Shown: positions 35,686 to 44,991, numbered from the stretch's first letter. The stretch is 64,000 nt of DNA from Stappia sp. WLB 29 (GCF_023507705.1 NZ_JALBGD010000016.1:4157-68156); one strand, 5' to 3'. Program-made: numbers and translations. Notes: generated from the sequence alone by a model not told the origin.

Positions 35686-35940
35686 ATGCGGCTCGCGCTT
35701 CACTCTCCGTTCGGAGCGTTTTGCAAGGCGCTTTGCCTGTCGGCCGCGATCTATGCGGTGTCCGGCCCCTCGCTCGCCCCCTATCGTCCGGACATCGTCG
35801 ATGTGCCGCTCAGCCGCTACCATCAGGCGGTCAACGAGATGTTCTCCGACCAGACATCGATCGTGGCCATGGTGACGGACCCACTGAAGGCATCGCCCCA
35901 CATCGTGCGTCAGAAGATCGACGGGATGCTGCGCCGCTGA
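35686..35940 (+). CDS. Small exported protein, unknown
   Basis: 84 residues, not recognised. Residues ~12-28 are hydrophobic (AFCKALCLSAAIYAVSG) and may be a signal or anchor; the rest (PYRPDIVDVPLSRYHQAVNEMF...PHIVRQKIDGMLRR) looks like a short helical domain. CAAGGATC precedes ATG 35686. Codon use is consistent with a real gene but similarity cannot be judged by eye. Convergent with the DUF1176 gene, 12 bases apart. Confidence 0.55.
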   Translation: MRLALHSPFGAFCKALCLSAAIYAVSGPSLAPYRPDIVDVPLSRYHQAVNEMFSDQTSIVAMVTDPLKASPHIVRQKIDGMLRR

Positions 35941-35952
35941 ACTGCGCCCGCA

Positions 35953-37020
35953 TCAGCGGGGATGCTGGCGCGTCCAGTTTGCCGGCCTGGAGGCATTGCG
36001 GCAATCGTCCGGACCCTCGAACCGTTCCATCCTGAACGCATGGTCCTGCCAGGACCAACTGGCACGATAGCCGCACACGCGGTCGCCCGGGCCGACATAT
36101 TCGGCCGTCAGCACACCGGCGGCATGATCGAAGCGGACATTCGACAGGAGGTCGGTGCCAGTCCAGCCGAAGCGCGGATCATGCAGGGCGAAATACAGCG
36201 TCTCGATGCCGCCGATCTCGCCGGTGTCGCGCATGTAGAGGCGATAGGTCACCGTCTCACCTGACACCGTGCAAGGAATGGCGTAGAGCACCGCGGTCTG
36301 CCCCAAAGCGCCGATGGGAATGCTGACGTTGCGGAAGACATCGCTGTCGGTTGCTTCGCAGTCGCTGCTGCGGGCATGGCGCTCCAGCACGGCGTAGGGA
36401 ATGCCGAGTGCGGCGACCGCCTCGCTGCGAGAGGGGGCGGGAACCTCGGGAAACGCGGGTGCGGCGACTTTCGGTGCCGCGGGCAGCTTCAGCTGTCCGG
36501 CCATCGCCTCCAGCCCCACCGTCAGCCCGTCCAGCGAGAAGACCGCGTCATGCGCCTCGGCGACGGCATCGAGGTAGGAGATGCGCAGGCGCGCGCCGCC
36601 GCGCAGCGCGTCCAGCAGTTTGCGGCCCGCAGGGGCGTCTGTGACGAAGAAGCGGCGGGTGTCGCCATGCAGCGCGAATTCGCCGGGACGCAGCACATGG
36701 ACGAGGTCGCCGTCGACCTGCCATTGCATGGCGCGGATGTCGTCCGGGCGAGGGCCGCCGACGGCCAGTTCCAGCGCGAGCGCATCGCCGCTGGGCGACA
36801 GGGCGAGGACGAACAGCGGCTCGCCGGTCAGTTCCTCGCGCCCTTGTGTCGCCAGCCGGCACGCTTCGCGCGTTGCGCAGTCCAGCTGCCACTCGCCGAA
36901 AGTGTCAGCCTGTGCGCGCGGCGAGGACAGCCCCGCCAGCAGGCAGAGAAGGGCGGCCGTTGCCAGGGCGGAATGGCGTGCGGGCAGCTTGCGTCGTTCA
37001 GCGATCGGGTGCGGGGACAT
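35953..37020 (-). CDS. DUF1176 domain secreted protein
   Basis: 355-residue exported protein of the DUF1176 family. Signal peptide to about residue 38 (ALATAALLCLLAGLSSPRAQA). It starts FGEWQLDCATREACRLA, similar in style to invasion-associated locus B proteins, and has the tail RFGWTGTDLLSNVRFDHAAGVLT typical of DUF1176. Several cysteines (CATREAC, SSDCEATDSD, IPCTV, VCGYRA, DDCRN) suggest disulfides. It overlaps the RNase T2 gene by 23 bases, so the two are co-transcribed. Function unknown. Confidence 0.82.
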   Translation of the reverse strand: MSPHPIAERRKLPARHSALATAALLCLLAGLSSPRAQADTFGEWQLDCATREACRLATQGREELTGEPLFVLALSPSGDALALELAVGGPRPDDIRAMQWQVDGDLVHVLRPGEFALHGDTRRFFVTDAPAGRKLLDALRGGARLRISYLDAVAEAHDAVFSLDGLTVGLEAMAGQLKLPAAPKVAAPAFPEVPAPSRSEAVAALGIPYAVLERHARSSDCEATDSDVFRNVSIPIGALGQTAVLYAIPCTVSGETVTYRLYMRDTGEIGGIETLYFALHDPRFGWTGTDLLSNVRFDHAAGVLTAEYVGPGDRVCGYRASWSWQDHAFRMERFEGPDDCRNASRPANWTRQHPR

Positions 37021-37696
37021 TGATCTGCCTTTGCGTGCAGCCGCGCCGGTCGACCCAGCGGCAGGAGCGGAACTGGAGGTCTCGCGTGAAGCATACACGC
37101 ACCTCGCTCAGCCGTCCGGCCTCGCAGGTGACGGCGATGGCGTTGTCGCGCAGGCCCGGATTGGCGAGGCGGAAGGCGGTCTCCACCGCGTCCGGTGCAA
37201 CGCGGCCGCCGGTCTCCATGTTATCGAAGGCGGCCGGGATCCGCAGCGTCTGCAGCGCCTTGCGGGAGAGATCGAAATAGGCCTCCGGGCTCAGTCCGCT
37301 GCAGCTGCCGTGCTTGCGCCACTGATGCCGGACGAGTCCCCGGCTCGGCATGATGTCGAGCATGCCGTTAACGGTGCGGTGCGAGAGGTCGCGGCCGTGA
37401 TCGTTGCGGCAGAACTCCGGATAGCCGCGCTCATATTGCGGCCACAACCCGTGCAATACGAAGCGGAAGGGGCGGACGGCGCGGCACTGCATCGGGTCGG
37501 CCGACCGGCCTGCGCGGGCGCAGTAGGACGGTGACCAGGACAGCGACAGGACATAGTAGTCGAAGCGACCCGTCTCGTCGGCACGGCCGGACGTCGCCCC
37601 GCAAGCGATGAATGCGAGCATCGCAACAAGTGCAAGCCCTACCTGGGCGATGCCCCGCCATGGTTGCCGACGGGCGGTCTGCCGCATCATGCCCAT
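36998..37696 (-). CDS. Ribonuclease T2 family protein
   Basis: 232 residues, exported (signal ~1-39 with VGLALVAMLAFIACGATSGRA). RNase T2 active-site boxes are clear: FVLHGLWPQ with H82 and HQWRKHGSC with H124, K128, H129. The Glu that usually follows His in the second box (HEWxKHG) is Gln125 here. Two histidines and Lys remain, so activity is likely but may be altered. Cysteines at 59, 71, 96, 132 and later fit the disulfide pattern of the family. Middle gene of a run of three exported proteins. Confidence 0.88.
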   Translation of the reverse strand: MGMMRQTARRQPWRGIAQVGLALVAMLAFIACGATSGRADETGRFDYYVLSLSWSPSYCARAGRSADPMQCRAVRPFRFVLHGLWPQYERGYPEFCRNDHGRDLSHRTVNGMLDIMPSRGLVRHQWRKHGSCSGLSPEAYFDLSRKALQTLRIPAAFDNMETGGRVAPDAVETAFRLANPGLRDNAIAVTCEAGRLSEVRVCFTRDLQFRSCRWVDRRGCTQRQINVPAPDR

Positions 37697-37716
37697 CCTG
37701 CCGTGTCGGGGCCGGC

Positions 37717-38163
37717 TCAGTTGGGACGAACCGTCCGGCAGCGCGCGTCATAAACCCGCCAGGGGTCGACGCCGGCGACGCAGGCCTGAAGGTTCCAGGA
37801 GACGCCGACGAAGCCGCTGTGCTCCATGATCGCGTAATAGACGCGCCGCTCTCGGCCGTCGCTCATCTGCGCCCGCGCCTCGCAGTAGCGGCGGGCATAG
37901 GGGCTCGGCTGGTCGACCTTGTAGGCGGTTTCGGTGATGCGGTGCATCTCGCGGATCTTGAGGCCGCCGCTATAGACCGGGTCGGCGCCGGCAATATGGC
38001 CGATGACAGCGCCCTGCACCGACATGGCCTCGCAGTCGGGCACGCGCGGCTCGCCGTTCCAGGAGAAATAGGGCCGCTCGCCGGCGGCCGCTGGCAGAGC
38101 CAGCGCGACGGCCAGAACGGCACCGGACAGGCTGCGCAGAAGCGGGCGGGCAAAATCGGTCAT
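37717..38163 (-). CDS. Secreted protein of unknown function
   Basis: 148 residues. Signal peptide 1-27 (LLRSLSGAVLAVALALPAAA-G). The mature part has four cysteines (PDCEAM, RYCEAR, QACVAG, ARCRTV), suggesting two disulfides, and a compact aromatic core (RVYYAIMEHSGFVGVSWNL). It lies 20 bases upstream of the RNase T2 gene on the same strand, so it may be co-expressed with it. No family recognised. Confidence 0.75.
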   Translation of the reverse strand: MTDFARPLLRSLSGAVLAVALALPAAAGERPYFSWNGEPRVPDCEAMSVQGAVIGHIAGADPVYSGGLKIREMHRITETAYKVDQPSPYARRYCEARAQMSDGRERRVYYAIMEHSGFVGVSWNLQACVAGVDPWRVYDARCRTVRPN

Positions 38164-38270
38164 GCGGGGATCTCCTCGGCGGCCGGATCTGGACCCGTGG
38201 ACGATGCGTCAGCGGGCTGTCCCGGTCAAGCGTGCGTATGACCGGGGCCGCAAGCGCGCACACCCCGCGC

Positions 38271-39122
38271 CTATTCTCCGGTCAGGTCGAAGACCTTCCA
38301 CTCGGCGCCGCGCCCCTGCTGCAGGGTTTCGGTCAGCCAGGGTAGCAGCGTCTGCAACTCGCTGCGCAGCACCCACGGAGCGTTGATCATGATCAGGCCG
38401 CTGCCGGCCATCGGCTTGTCGGCGGCCGGGCGACCGGCGAAGTGCTCGGCGACCGAGATCCGGGGGATGCCGGACACCGACATGGCGTCGTAGAAGCGCT
38501 TGACCAGCTTGCGGTCCTTGATCGGATACCAGGCCATATAGACGCCCGTGCCGAAGCGGCGCCAGGCCTTGTAGAGGCCCGAGGCAAGGTGCTCGAACTC
38601 GTTCTGCTCCTCGAAGGCGGGATCGACGACGACGAGGGCACGGGTTTCCTTCGGCGGGACGAAACTCTTGATCGCATGCCAGCCGTCGAGCTCGATCACC
38701 TTGGTGTGGTAATCGCCGGCAAAGAGTTCGGCGAGCTTGGCCGCGTCGAGCGGATGCAGCTCGGTCGCGGTCAGCCGGTCCTGCTCGCGCATCAGCTTGC
38801 GGGCGAGCAGCGGCGAGCCGGGATAGAGCGTCAGCTTGCCGCTTCCGCCATTGACCTCGCGCACGACGTCGAGCCAGGGAGCCAGCAACTCGGCCACCTT
38901 GGGCGGCTGCGGGGTTTCCAGCACGCGGGCGATGCCCTGCTTCCACTCGCCGGTGCGCTGGGCATCGCCCTTGGTCAGGTCGTAGAGGCCGAGGCCGGCG
39001 TGGGTGTCGATGACCCGGAACGGCGTGTCCTTGGTCTTGAGATAGGTGAGGATGCGGGCGAGGACCGCGTGCTTGAGCACGTCGCCGATATTGCCCGCAT
39101 GAAAGGCGTGCCGATAGTTCAC
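38271..39122 (-). CDS. rlmJ: 23S rRNA (adenine2030-N6)-methyltransferase
   Basis: 283 residues; methylates A2030 of 23S rRNA. The start MNYRHAFHAGNIGDVLKHAVL is diagnostic of RlmJ. The base-binding motif IV reads INAPW where E. coli has NPPW; Asn and Trp are kept. VVDPAFE and YPGSPLLA are other family segments. The start codon is GTG 39122, overlapping the GNAT stop by four bases (GTGA). Confidence 0.94.
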   Translation of the reverse strand: MNYRHAFHAGNIGDVLKHAVLARILTYLKTKDTPFRVIDTHAGLGLYDLTKGDAQRTGEWKQGIARVLETPQPPKVAELLAPWLDVVREVNGGSGKLTLYPGSPLLARKLMREQDRLTATELHPLDAAKLAELFAGDYHTKVIELDGWHAIKSFVPPKETRALVVVDPAFEEQNEFEHLASGLYKAWRRFGTGVYMAWYPIKDRKLVKRFYDAMSVSGIPRISVAEHFAGRPAADKPMAGSGLIMINAPWVLRSELQTLLPWLTETLQQGRGAEWKVFDLTGE

Positions 39123-39640
39123 GCTGAAACTCCTTGCTGTTCCGCAGGCATCACCGCCCGGGCCAGGTAGACGACCGCCTTGTCACCATGGTCGTTGGCG
39201 CCGATTTCCGCGAAGCCGAGCCGCTGGTGGAAGCGCAGGGAGCCCGGATTGGCCGGCCGCGTATTGACCTCGCAGACCAACGGCAGGCCCGCCCTGTCGG
39301 GATCGGCGGCGAGCAGGACGAGCAGCTTGCGGTAGAGCCGCTCTCCGGTTCCGGAGCCGCGCGCTGCGGGCGCAAGGGCGATCCGGTCCACATAGGAAAA
39401 GCGGCCGAGATTTTCCTTCAACCACGCGAAGTTGCGGCTGTCGTAGTCGGCGGTCTCGTCGAGGCAGACCATCAGTCCGACGACGCCGTCAGGCCCCGCG
39501 GCAACCAGCGTATGGCGGCTCTGGGCGGCGAGTGCGCTCAGTTCGTCCGGGGTGAGACTGTTGACGGCCGGCAGGCTGGCCTCGTTGGCGGCGAGCGCTT
39601 CGTCGATATCGGCGGGGGTGAAGGGGCGAATGTCGATCAT
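39119..39640 (-). CDS. GNAT family N-acetyltransferase
   Basis: 173 residues; IDIRPFTPADIDEALAANEAS at the start, YVDRIALAPAARGSGTGERLYRKL as the acetyl-CoA binding loop, VNTRPANPGSLRFHQRLGFAEIG as motif B. Similar in layout to small acetyltransferases of the NodF/PA4866-like kind, but the substrate is not predictable. Co-translated with rlmJ through a four-base overlap. Confidence 0.86.
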   Translation of the reverse strand: MIDIRPFTPADIDEALAANEASLPAVNSLTPDELSALAAQSRHTLVAAGPDGVVGLMVCLDETADYDSRNFAWLKENLGRFSYVDRIALAPAARGSGTGERLYRKLLVLLAADPDRAGLPLVCEVNTRPANPGSLRFHQRLGFAEIGANDHGDKAVVYLARAVMPAEQQGVSA

Positions 39641-39770
39641 GTCCGGTCTATGGCTGCTTGTCGCCCGCCTTGCAAGTCTTCCGGTGTCGCTGAGGCTCGG
39701 CTGTGAACGCGGCCGCAAAGAGAACCACTCCCGGCCGTCCCCGCGAGCGAGCCGGACGACAGTGTCGCGG

Positions 39771-39808
39771 GGAGAAACGAAAGACGGCGGCCATCGCTGG
39801 CCGCCGTC
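39771..39808 (-). terminator. Rho-independent terminator of the cold-shock gene
   Basis: Perfect 11-bp stem (39783-39793 with 39798-39808, GACGGCGGCCA / TGGCCGCCGTC) and a TCGC tetraloop. On the minus strand it is followed by TTTCGTTTCTCC. It lies about 70 bases after the stop of the cold-shock-domain gene. Confidence 0.82.
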
Positions 39809-39879
39809 ATCTCTGTTCGCAAGGGAGCCGCAGGCCCACAGGCGCGGCAACCCGGCGACAAGCGGACTTACCAGGCGGC

Positions 39880-40755
39880 TTACGCCTCCTCGTCGCCGCC
39901 TTCCTCGATCTTGAGTTCGACGGCCTTCGGGCCCTTGCCGTGCCGGTCCGGCTCGGTCTCGAACGAGACGCGCTGGCCGCTGTCCAGGCTGGTGAGGCCG
40001 GAGCGCTCGACCGCCGAGATGTGCACGAAGACGTCGGCATCGCCGTTGTCCGGCATGATGAAGCCGAAGCCCTTGTCGGACTTGAAGAACTTCACGACGC
40101 CCGTCTGGCGGGGGCCACGCTCCACCGGAGGTCCGCGACGCGGGCCGCGGTCGCCGCCCTCGCGCGGGCCGCCGAAGCGATCACCGCCCTCACGCGAACC
40201 GCCGAAGCGATCACCGCCGCCGCGCGGACCACGATCACCGCCGCCGAAGCGGTCGCCGCCGCCACGCGGACCACGATCACCGCCGCCGAAGCGGTCGCCG
40301 CCGCCACGCGGACCACGATCACCGCCGCCGAAGCGGTCGCCGCCGCCACGCGGACCACGATCACCGCCGCCGAAGCGGTCGCCGCCGCCACGCGGACCAC
40401 GATCACCGCCGCCGAAGCGGTCGCCGCCGCCACGCGGACCACGATCACCGCCGCCGAAACGGTCGCCACCGCCTTCACGCGGGGGGCCGCCGAAACGATC
40501 GCCGCCACCGCGCGGGCCGCGATCACCACCGCCACCGAAGCGATCACCGGACGCAAAGGGGTCTTCCGGAACGAAGCCCGGCTCCGGGGCGGTCCAGCCG
40601 GCTTCGCCGAAACTGTCGCGCCGTCCGCCCCGTTCGGGCTTGTTGCGCTTGCCGTGGTCGAAACCAGCGCCGAATTCGTCCGCGTCCCCACCATAGTCCT
40701 TCGAACCGCCGCGCCGCTTTCCCTGCCGACGATTGTCCGAACGCCAGTCTTCCAT
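39880..40755 (-). CDS. Cold-shock-domain protein with long Gly/Arg repeat arm
   Basis: 291 residues. The C-terminal part (218-~287) is a canonical cold-shock domain with RNP1 KGFGFI (228-233) and RNP2 VFVHIS (242-247), which binds single-stranded RNA/DNA. The N-terminal 215 residues are disordered: a charged start ([17 protein letters not shown]) and then six near-identical 14-residue units [14 protein letters not shown] plus degenerate flanking units. RGG-like arms of this kind bind RNA and promote condensates in other proteins. AAGG lies 10 bases before ATG 40755; an in-frame GTG at 40761 is also possible. Ordinary Csp proteins are about 70 residues. Confidence 0.9.
   Translation of the reverse strand: MEDWRSDNRRQGKRRGGSKDYGGDADEFGAGFDHGKRNKPERGGRRDSFGEAGWTAPEPGFVPEDPFASGDRFGGGGDRGPRGGGDRFGGPPREGGGDRFGGGDRGPRGGGDRFGGGDRGPRGGGDRFGGGDRGPRGGGDRFGGGDRGPRGGGDRFGGGDRGPRGGGDRFGGGDRGPRGGGDRFGGSREGGDRFGGPREGGDRGPRRGPPVERGPRQTGVVKFFKSDKGFGFIMPDNGDADVFVHISAVERSGLTSLDSGQRVSFETEPDRHGKGPKAVELKIEEGGDEEA
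40200..40480 (-). repeat. 42-bp in-frame tandem repeats in the cold-shock gene
   Basis: Six almost identical 42-base units (each carrying CGGACCACGATC on the plus strand) code for [14 protein letters not shown]. The near identity at DNA level, including third positions, points to recent expansion by slippage or unequal recombination, and the unit length keeps the frame whatever the copy number. Confidence 0.88.
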
Positions 40756-41315
40756 GTTCACATCACCTTGTAAGAGCCTGCCGCAGCAGCCGGCTCGCAG
40801 ATCTTCATCGTCCGACGCAGGGCTGCCTTCTCAGTCCTTGCTACGCCGGGTTCCACATGCGGCTGCCAGCCACACTTCGTCGCACGACTTCCCCAAAGGA
40901 AATCCGCTGCGACCGTGCAGCGTGACCAATTTCGATGACTTGTGTCTTGCCGAACCGCCCGAACTCACGCTTTCGACACCTGCGCACCGCTCCCAGCCTT
41001 GCCAACCGCGCATATATCATACGGTCTTGGAAGCCATCCGGGCAAGGAAAACCCTTGCGGGCCGTGTCTCTGGCGGGTTTTTCCGAAAGCTGGGCGGAGC
41101 AGCGCGGCATTTGCCTTGACCGAAATGACAGGTGCCGTGCTCGCCGCCGGTCATTTCCGCACCCGGTGGTTGCCAGACCGACCGCCGGCGGGTTACCTGA
41201 GCGCCCGTGCCTGCGACGGCCCTCCGGAGAGGGGCAGGCGTCGCAGCGACCGCAACCCGGGCCGCCGCGGCACAGCCGCCGGCCCATCCATCCCATTCAA
41301 TCGACGGGAGCCGTC
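40756..41315. other. Intergenic region, long leader of the cold-shock gene likely
   Basis: 560 bases without a convincing gene; open frames here have poor composition. A TATGATATATG box on the minus strand at about 41012-41022, with CTTGCC upstream at about 41041-41046, could be a promoter for the cold-shock gene, giving a leader of roughly 250 bases; long leaders are usual for cold-shock mRNAs. CGACGGGAG before 41316 is the ribosome site of the metallo-hydrolase. Confidence 0.35.
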
Positions 41316-41975
41316 ATGTCGGAACAGCAGGGCCAGGAGCCCCCCATCCAGATCATCGTCATTCCGGTGACCGCCTTCCAGCAGAACTGCTCGGTCATCT
41401 TCGACCGCGAGACCAAGGCCGGCGCAGTGATCGATCCGGGCGGCGAAGTCGACCGCATTCTGGGTGCGCTGGAGGAGCATGGGGTCAAGGTCGAGAAGAT
41501 CGTCCTGACGCACGGTCATATCGACCATGTGGGCGGTGCAGCCGAGCTGGCCGAACGCCTGTCCGTTCCGGTGCTCGGCCCGCATGAGGCGGACCGGCCG
41601 CTGCTGGAGCGGGTGGAGCAGCAGGCGCGCGAATTCGGCGTCGGCGACGTGCGCTCGGTCGAACCGGATACCTGGCTGTCGGAAGGCGACGACCTCACCA
41701 TGGCCGGCCGCAGTTTCCAGATCCTGCACTGCCCGGGCCATGCGCCGGGCCATCTGGTGTTCTTCGATCCGGAATTGCGGTTCGCCATCTCGGGCGACGT
41801 ACTGTTCGCCGGCTCCGTCGGGCGCACCGACCTCCCGGGTGGCAACCATGAGACGCTGATCGCCTCGATCCGCGACAAGATGCTGCCGCTCGGCGACGAC
41901 GTCACGTTCCTGCCCGGCCACGGCCCGGCCTCGACCATCGGCCATGAGCGGCGGACCAATCCGTATCTGAGGTGA
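41316..41975 (+). CDS. MBL-fold metallo-hydrolase, glyoxalase II-like
   Basis: 219 residues. The metal motif THGHIDH at 65-71 (HxHxDH), then CPGHAPGH, SGDVLFAGSVGRTDLPGG and GHGPASTIGHE give the full two-metal set. It matches the YcbL/GloB-like group of type II glyoxalases lacking the C-terminal substrate domain. It could hydrolyse S-lactoylglutathione or another thioester. CGGGAG lies before ATG 41316. Confidence 0.92.
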   Translation: MSEQQGQEPPIQIIVIPVTAFQQNCSVIFDRETKAGAVIDPGGEVDRILGALEEHGVKVEKIVLTHGHIDHVGGAAELAERLSVPVLGPHEADRPLLERVEQQAREFGVGDVRSVEPDTWLSEGDDLTMAGRSFQILHCPGHAPGHLVFFDPELRFAISGDVLFAGSVGRTDLPGGNHETLIASIRDKMLPLGDDVTFLPGHGPASTIGHERRTNPYLR

Positions 41976-42055
41976 GAGTGCTCCGCCGCCGGGCGTGACC
42001 GGCGGCGGTCCGCCCCGCGGATCGAGGACGCTGCCTGGCGTTCGGCGCGGCCGGA

Positions 42056-43066
42056 TTACAGCAGGCCGCGCAGCACCTCGATCTTCTCGTTCACCAGCCA
42101 GCCATAGTAGTTTTCCTCTGGCCAGGTCTGCGTGCCCGCCGCTCGCCGGCGCCGGTACTCGGATGCGCGTGCCCAGGGATCGCCGAGATTGTAGAGCGTT
42201 GCGGTCAGGCCCGGGTTCTTCGAGATGTCGACATTGGCGACGACGCGGTAGGCGTCGATGGCGTCGCGAAGAATCGCCGCCATGTAGTGGAGCGATCGGC
42301 CCGGATCCATTGCCGCGCGATAGATTTCCTGTTCGTTGCCGGGCGAGAGCTTGTCCAGTCCGCTGGTCTTGGCGACCTTGTCGCTCATCATCAGCACGGT
42401 CAGTGGCGACAGCTGTCCCAGCCCGAAGCTCTGGCCGGAGAAAAGCGGCTGGAAGAACGCCTCGTTGAAGGTCTTCTGGGGAAAGTTGGTGCCGTCGACG
42501 CGCTTGCCGCGGAAGGTGCTGTCCCACACCCGCTGATAGCAGTTCCAGAGCGTGTTGGTGTCCTGGCGCCCGGCATTGCAGCGCTCGAACTGCGGACGTT
42601 TGACGAAGTCTTCGACATGCTCTCCGCCGAGCGAGAACTCCATTCGGATGCCGGCATAGCTCAGCGCCTTGACATAGTAGGACTGCGCGCTGTCGAGGCT
42701 GTCGTAATTGTAGGTGTGCTCGCCGACGATGGCGCCCAGCATATGCACCGGATCGATGCCGTAGAGCCCGGCGACGCGCTTGATGTCCCGGATCAGCCGG
42801 CTGTCGCGGCGCAGGACCCCGACGATGCGTTCGAACTTGGCATCGTAGCCGGAGTTCCCGGCCGCGGTGCGGCGGGCCGAGGCGAAGGGGATGCGCGGCT
42901 GCGAGGCATTCCGGTTGCCGGGCGGGACGGTGGTCGCCGCCTGCGCCTCGCTGCTCAGTGCGGGAAAGCCGTCGGGCCCGTCGGGGGCCGGCATGAAAGC
43001 GAGCAGCAGGGTGGCGAGCGCCGCGTTGACAGCCGTTTTCCGGCTGCGGGCAAGAAGTCTGGTCAT
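42056..43066 (-). CDS. DUF1402 family exported protein, lysozyme-like
   Basis: 336 residues with a signal peptide (~1-45; KTAVNAALATLLLAF then A-rich to SEAQAA). The body resembles DUF1402 proteins of Hyphomicrobiales and has a lysozyme-like layout: HMLGAIVGEHTYN with a Glu in the usual catalytic place, SFGLGQLSPLTVLMMSD and LTATLYNLGDP. A cell-wall role is plausible (inference). ATG 43066 is chosen; an in-frame GTG nine bases upstream is possible and neither has a strong ribosome site. Confidence 0.8.
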   Translation of the reverse strand: MTRLLARSRKTAVNAALATLLLAFMPAPDGPDGFPALSSEAQAATTVPPGNRNASQPRIPFASARRTAAGNSGYDAKFERIVGVLRRDSRLIRDIKRVAGLYGIDPVHMLGAIVGEHTYNYDSLDSAQSYYVKALSYAGIRMEFSLGGEHVEDFVKRPQFERCNAGRQDTNTLWNCYQRVWDSTFRGKRVDGTNFPQKTFNEAFFQPLFSGQSFGLGQLSPLTVLMMSDKVAKTSGLDKLSPGNEQEIYRAAMDPGRSLHYMAAILRDAIDAYRVVANVDISKNPGLTATLYNLGDPWARASEYRRRRAAGTQTWPEENYYGWLVNEKIEVLRGLL

Positions 43067-43233
43067 GGTTGCCACGGCTGTCCGGCGCTGAGCGTGTGAG
43101 ATGCCCTGTCCATATACCGGCGAGCCGATCCGTGGGAAGGCTTGTTGCGTGCCCCTGCTTTCGCGCAGGCGAACATTTCTCGAGGTGTTGCGCTGGGTCC
43201 ACGGCTTGAGCCCGGCAAGGGGGGAAGAGGGGA

Positions 43234-43665
43234 TCATGCGGGTCGCTGCATCCGGTCGTTTGCGGGAAGGGCGGGGTCGGCAGGCGGCCGCGGATCCGGA
43301 GGCTCGATGGCCGTTGCCGCAGGACCCATCAGCAGATGGACGGAGCGCGGCACGTCGAACTCGCGCAGGAAAGCGTCATGCTGGCGCAGACCGCATATTT
43401 CGCGCTGGATCAGTACGTTCCACAGCGCCTCGCAGGCTTCCGCATGGCGGCGGCGCCAGCGCTTGCGGGCCTCCTCGCGTGTCTCGGGGTCGGCCTCGTG
43501 GAACCGGCGTGCACTCGCCTGCAGGTGCTGAAGCGAGCTTGCGAGAGCCTTGTTGAGGCGCACGAGCGTGGCGATGCGCTCGGCCTCGGCCTCCTCGCGG
43601 AAGATCTCACCGAGCGGATCGTCGGACTGGCGCCGTCGCAGGCTCTCCGGAAGGCGCAGCGTCAT
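43234..43665 (-). CDS. Helical protein of unknown function
   Basis: 143 residues, no family recognised. The first 100 residues are strongly helical and charged ([36 protein letters not shown]..., [21 protein letters not shown]), likely a coiled-coil hairpin; the tail is Pro/Ala rich and disordered. The ATG overlaps the stop of anmK by four bases (ATGA), which is the best argument that it is a real gene. Confidence 0.65.
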   Translation of the reverse strand: MTLRLPESLRRRQSDDPLGEIFREEAEAERIATLVRLNKALASSLQHLQASARRFHEADPETREEARKRWRRRHAEACEALWNVLIQREICGLRQHDAFLREFDVPRSVHLLMGPAATAIEPPDPRPPADPALPANDRMQRPA

Positions 43666-44816
43666 GGACTGCCTGCCTTTGCCTGCGCATGCGCCGTTGC
43701 TGCGTGGATCACTCCGCCGCCCTGGGCTCTCGCGACGCCGGTCGTGGTGGGAAAGCTGATCGGCAGGGCGCGCAAGGTGCGGGCGGCGAGCAGTGCGAAA
43801 CACTCGGCCTCGACCGCGTCGCCCCGCCAACCGAAATCCTCCGACATCAGCACCTCGACCTCGGCGCGTGCCGCGATTTCCTTGCGCATGACCGGGTTGT
43901 GGCGGCCGCCGCCGCACAGCACCAGCCGCTGCGGGCGGGCGGGCAGCCGGTCGAGCGCCTTGGCGACGGCGCCGGCGGTGAAGGCGGTCAGAGTTGCCGC
44001 GCCGTCCTCGTCCGACAGGCCGTCGGCCATGGCGGAGGTGAAGTCGTTGCGGTCGAGCGACTTGGGGTAGGGCGCGACGAGATAGGGATGCTCGAGCAGG
44101 CGGGCGAGGCGAGCCTCGTCCACCGAGCCGGCGGCTGCGAGGCGGCCGTCGCGGTCCATGCTGCCGTGCCCCTTGCGGCCGATCCAGTCGTTGAGCGGGG
44201 CATTGGCCGGGCCGGTGTCGAAGGCATGCGGCACGCCGGAGGCATCGACCCAGGTGATGTTGGCAACGCCGCCGAGATTGAGCACCGCAGTCTCCGGACC
44301 GGCCTCCGCGCGCTTCAGCAGGGCGGCATGATAGATGCCGGCAAGCGGTGCGCCCTGGCCGCCAGCGGCCATGTCGGCGCTGCGGAAATCGTTGACGACG
44401 GTGATACCGAGCCGGCGGGCCATCGCCGCGCCGTCGCCGAGTTGGCGCGTGCGGCCGGCCCGCTGCGGCGCCGGCGCGCGGTGCAGCACCGTCTGGCCGT
44501 GGAAGCCGACGGCAGCGACCTCCGAGCGCGGCAGGCCGACATCCTCCAGGAAGGTTGCGACGGCCTCGGACTGCGCCTCGGTGATGCGGGCTTCAGCCCT
44601 GGCGAAGATCTCCGGCTCGTCGCCGGAAAAGCCCCAGTCGGCGGCCTGGGCCAGGGTCTCGACCAGCAGCGGGCGAAGGTCGGACGGATAGGGGGCAAGC
44701 GTCCATGGGCCGAACTCGGCAATGGTCTCACCGTCGCTGCGCAGCAGCGCCACGTCGATATTGCCGTCCAGCACCGTGCCGGTCATCAGGCCGACGGTCC
44801 ATTCTTGCCGGATCAT
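43662..44816 (-). CDS. anmK: Anhydro-N-acetylmuramic acid kinase
   Basis: Recycles 1,6-anhydroMurNAc from cell-wall turnover by opening it to MurNAc 6-phosphate. 384 residues; ATP-binding start [16 protein letters not shown] (9-24), [43 protein letters not shown] and [13 protein letters not shown] are the ASKHA/AnmK segments. The first box is TGTVLDGN, slightly unlike the common SGTSLDGxD. Co-translated with the downstream helical protein. Confidence 0.94.
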   Translation of the reverse strand: MIRQEWTVGLMTGTVLDGNIDVALLRSDGETIAEFGPWTLAPYPSDLRPLLVETLAQAADWGFSGDEPEIFARAEARITEAQSEAVATFLEDVGLPRSEVAAVGFHGQTVLHRAPAPQRAGRTRQLGDGAAMARRLGITVVNDFRSADMAAGGQGAPLAGIYHAALLKRAEAGPETAVLNLGGVANITWVDASGVPHAFDTGPANAPLNDWIGRKGHGSMDRDGRLAAAGSVDEARLARLLEHPYLVAPYPKSLDRNDFTSAMADGLSDEDGAATLTAFTAGAVAKALDRLPARPQRLVLCGGGRHNPVMRKEIAARAEVEVLMSEDFGWRGDAVEAECFALLAARTLRALPISFPTTTGVARAQGGGVIHAATAHAQAKAGSP

Positions 44817-44991
44817 TCAAGGGCCCCCATCCGGTCGTCCCGGCTGTTGCCGGTCCGGCTGGTCAGCCGGCCGATTTGTGCCATCGCCGTCGTCACTCGA
44901 TATTCCCCAATCGCCTCATAAGTGTAGCACGAGAATGCCTGGTTGAGGCGGTCGGCGAAGTGACCTGCGTCACCTTCCGGTGAAAGGGGCT

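Noticed and set aside
40200-40480. Could the 42-bp repeats be a CRISPR array?
   Set aside because: Units are directly adjacent without unique spacers and stay in the frame of a protein.
39911-40696. Antisense frame reading SPPPRGPR repeats over the cold-shock gene
   Set aside because: Low-complexity reflection of the 42-bp repeats on the other strand; the cold-shock-domain frame is the real one.
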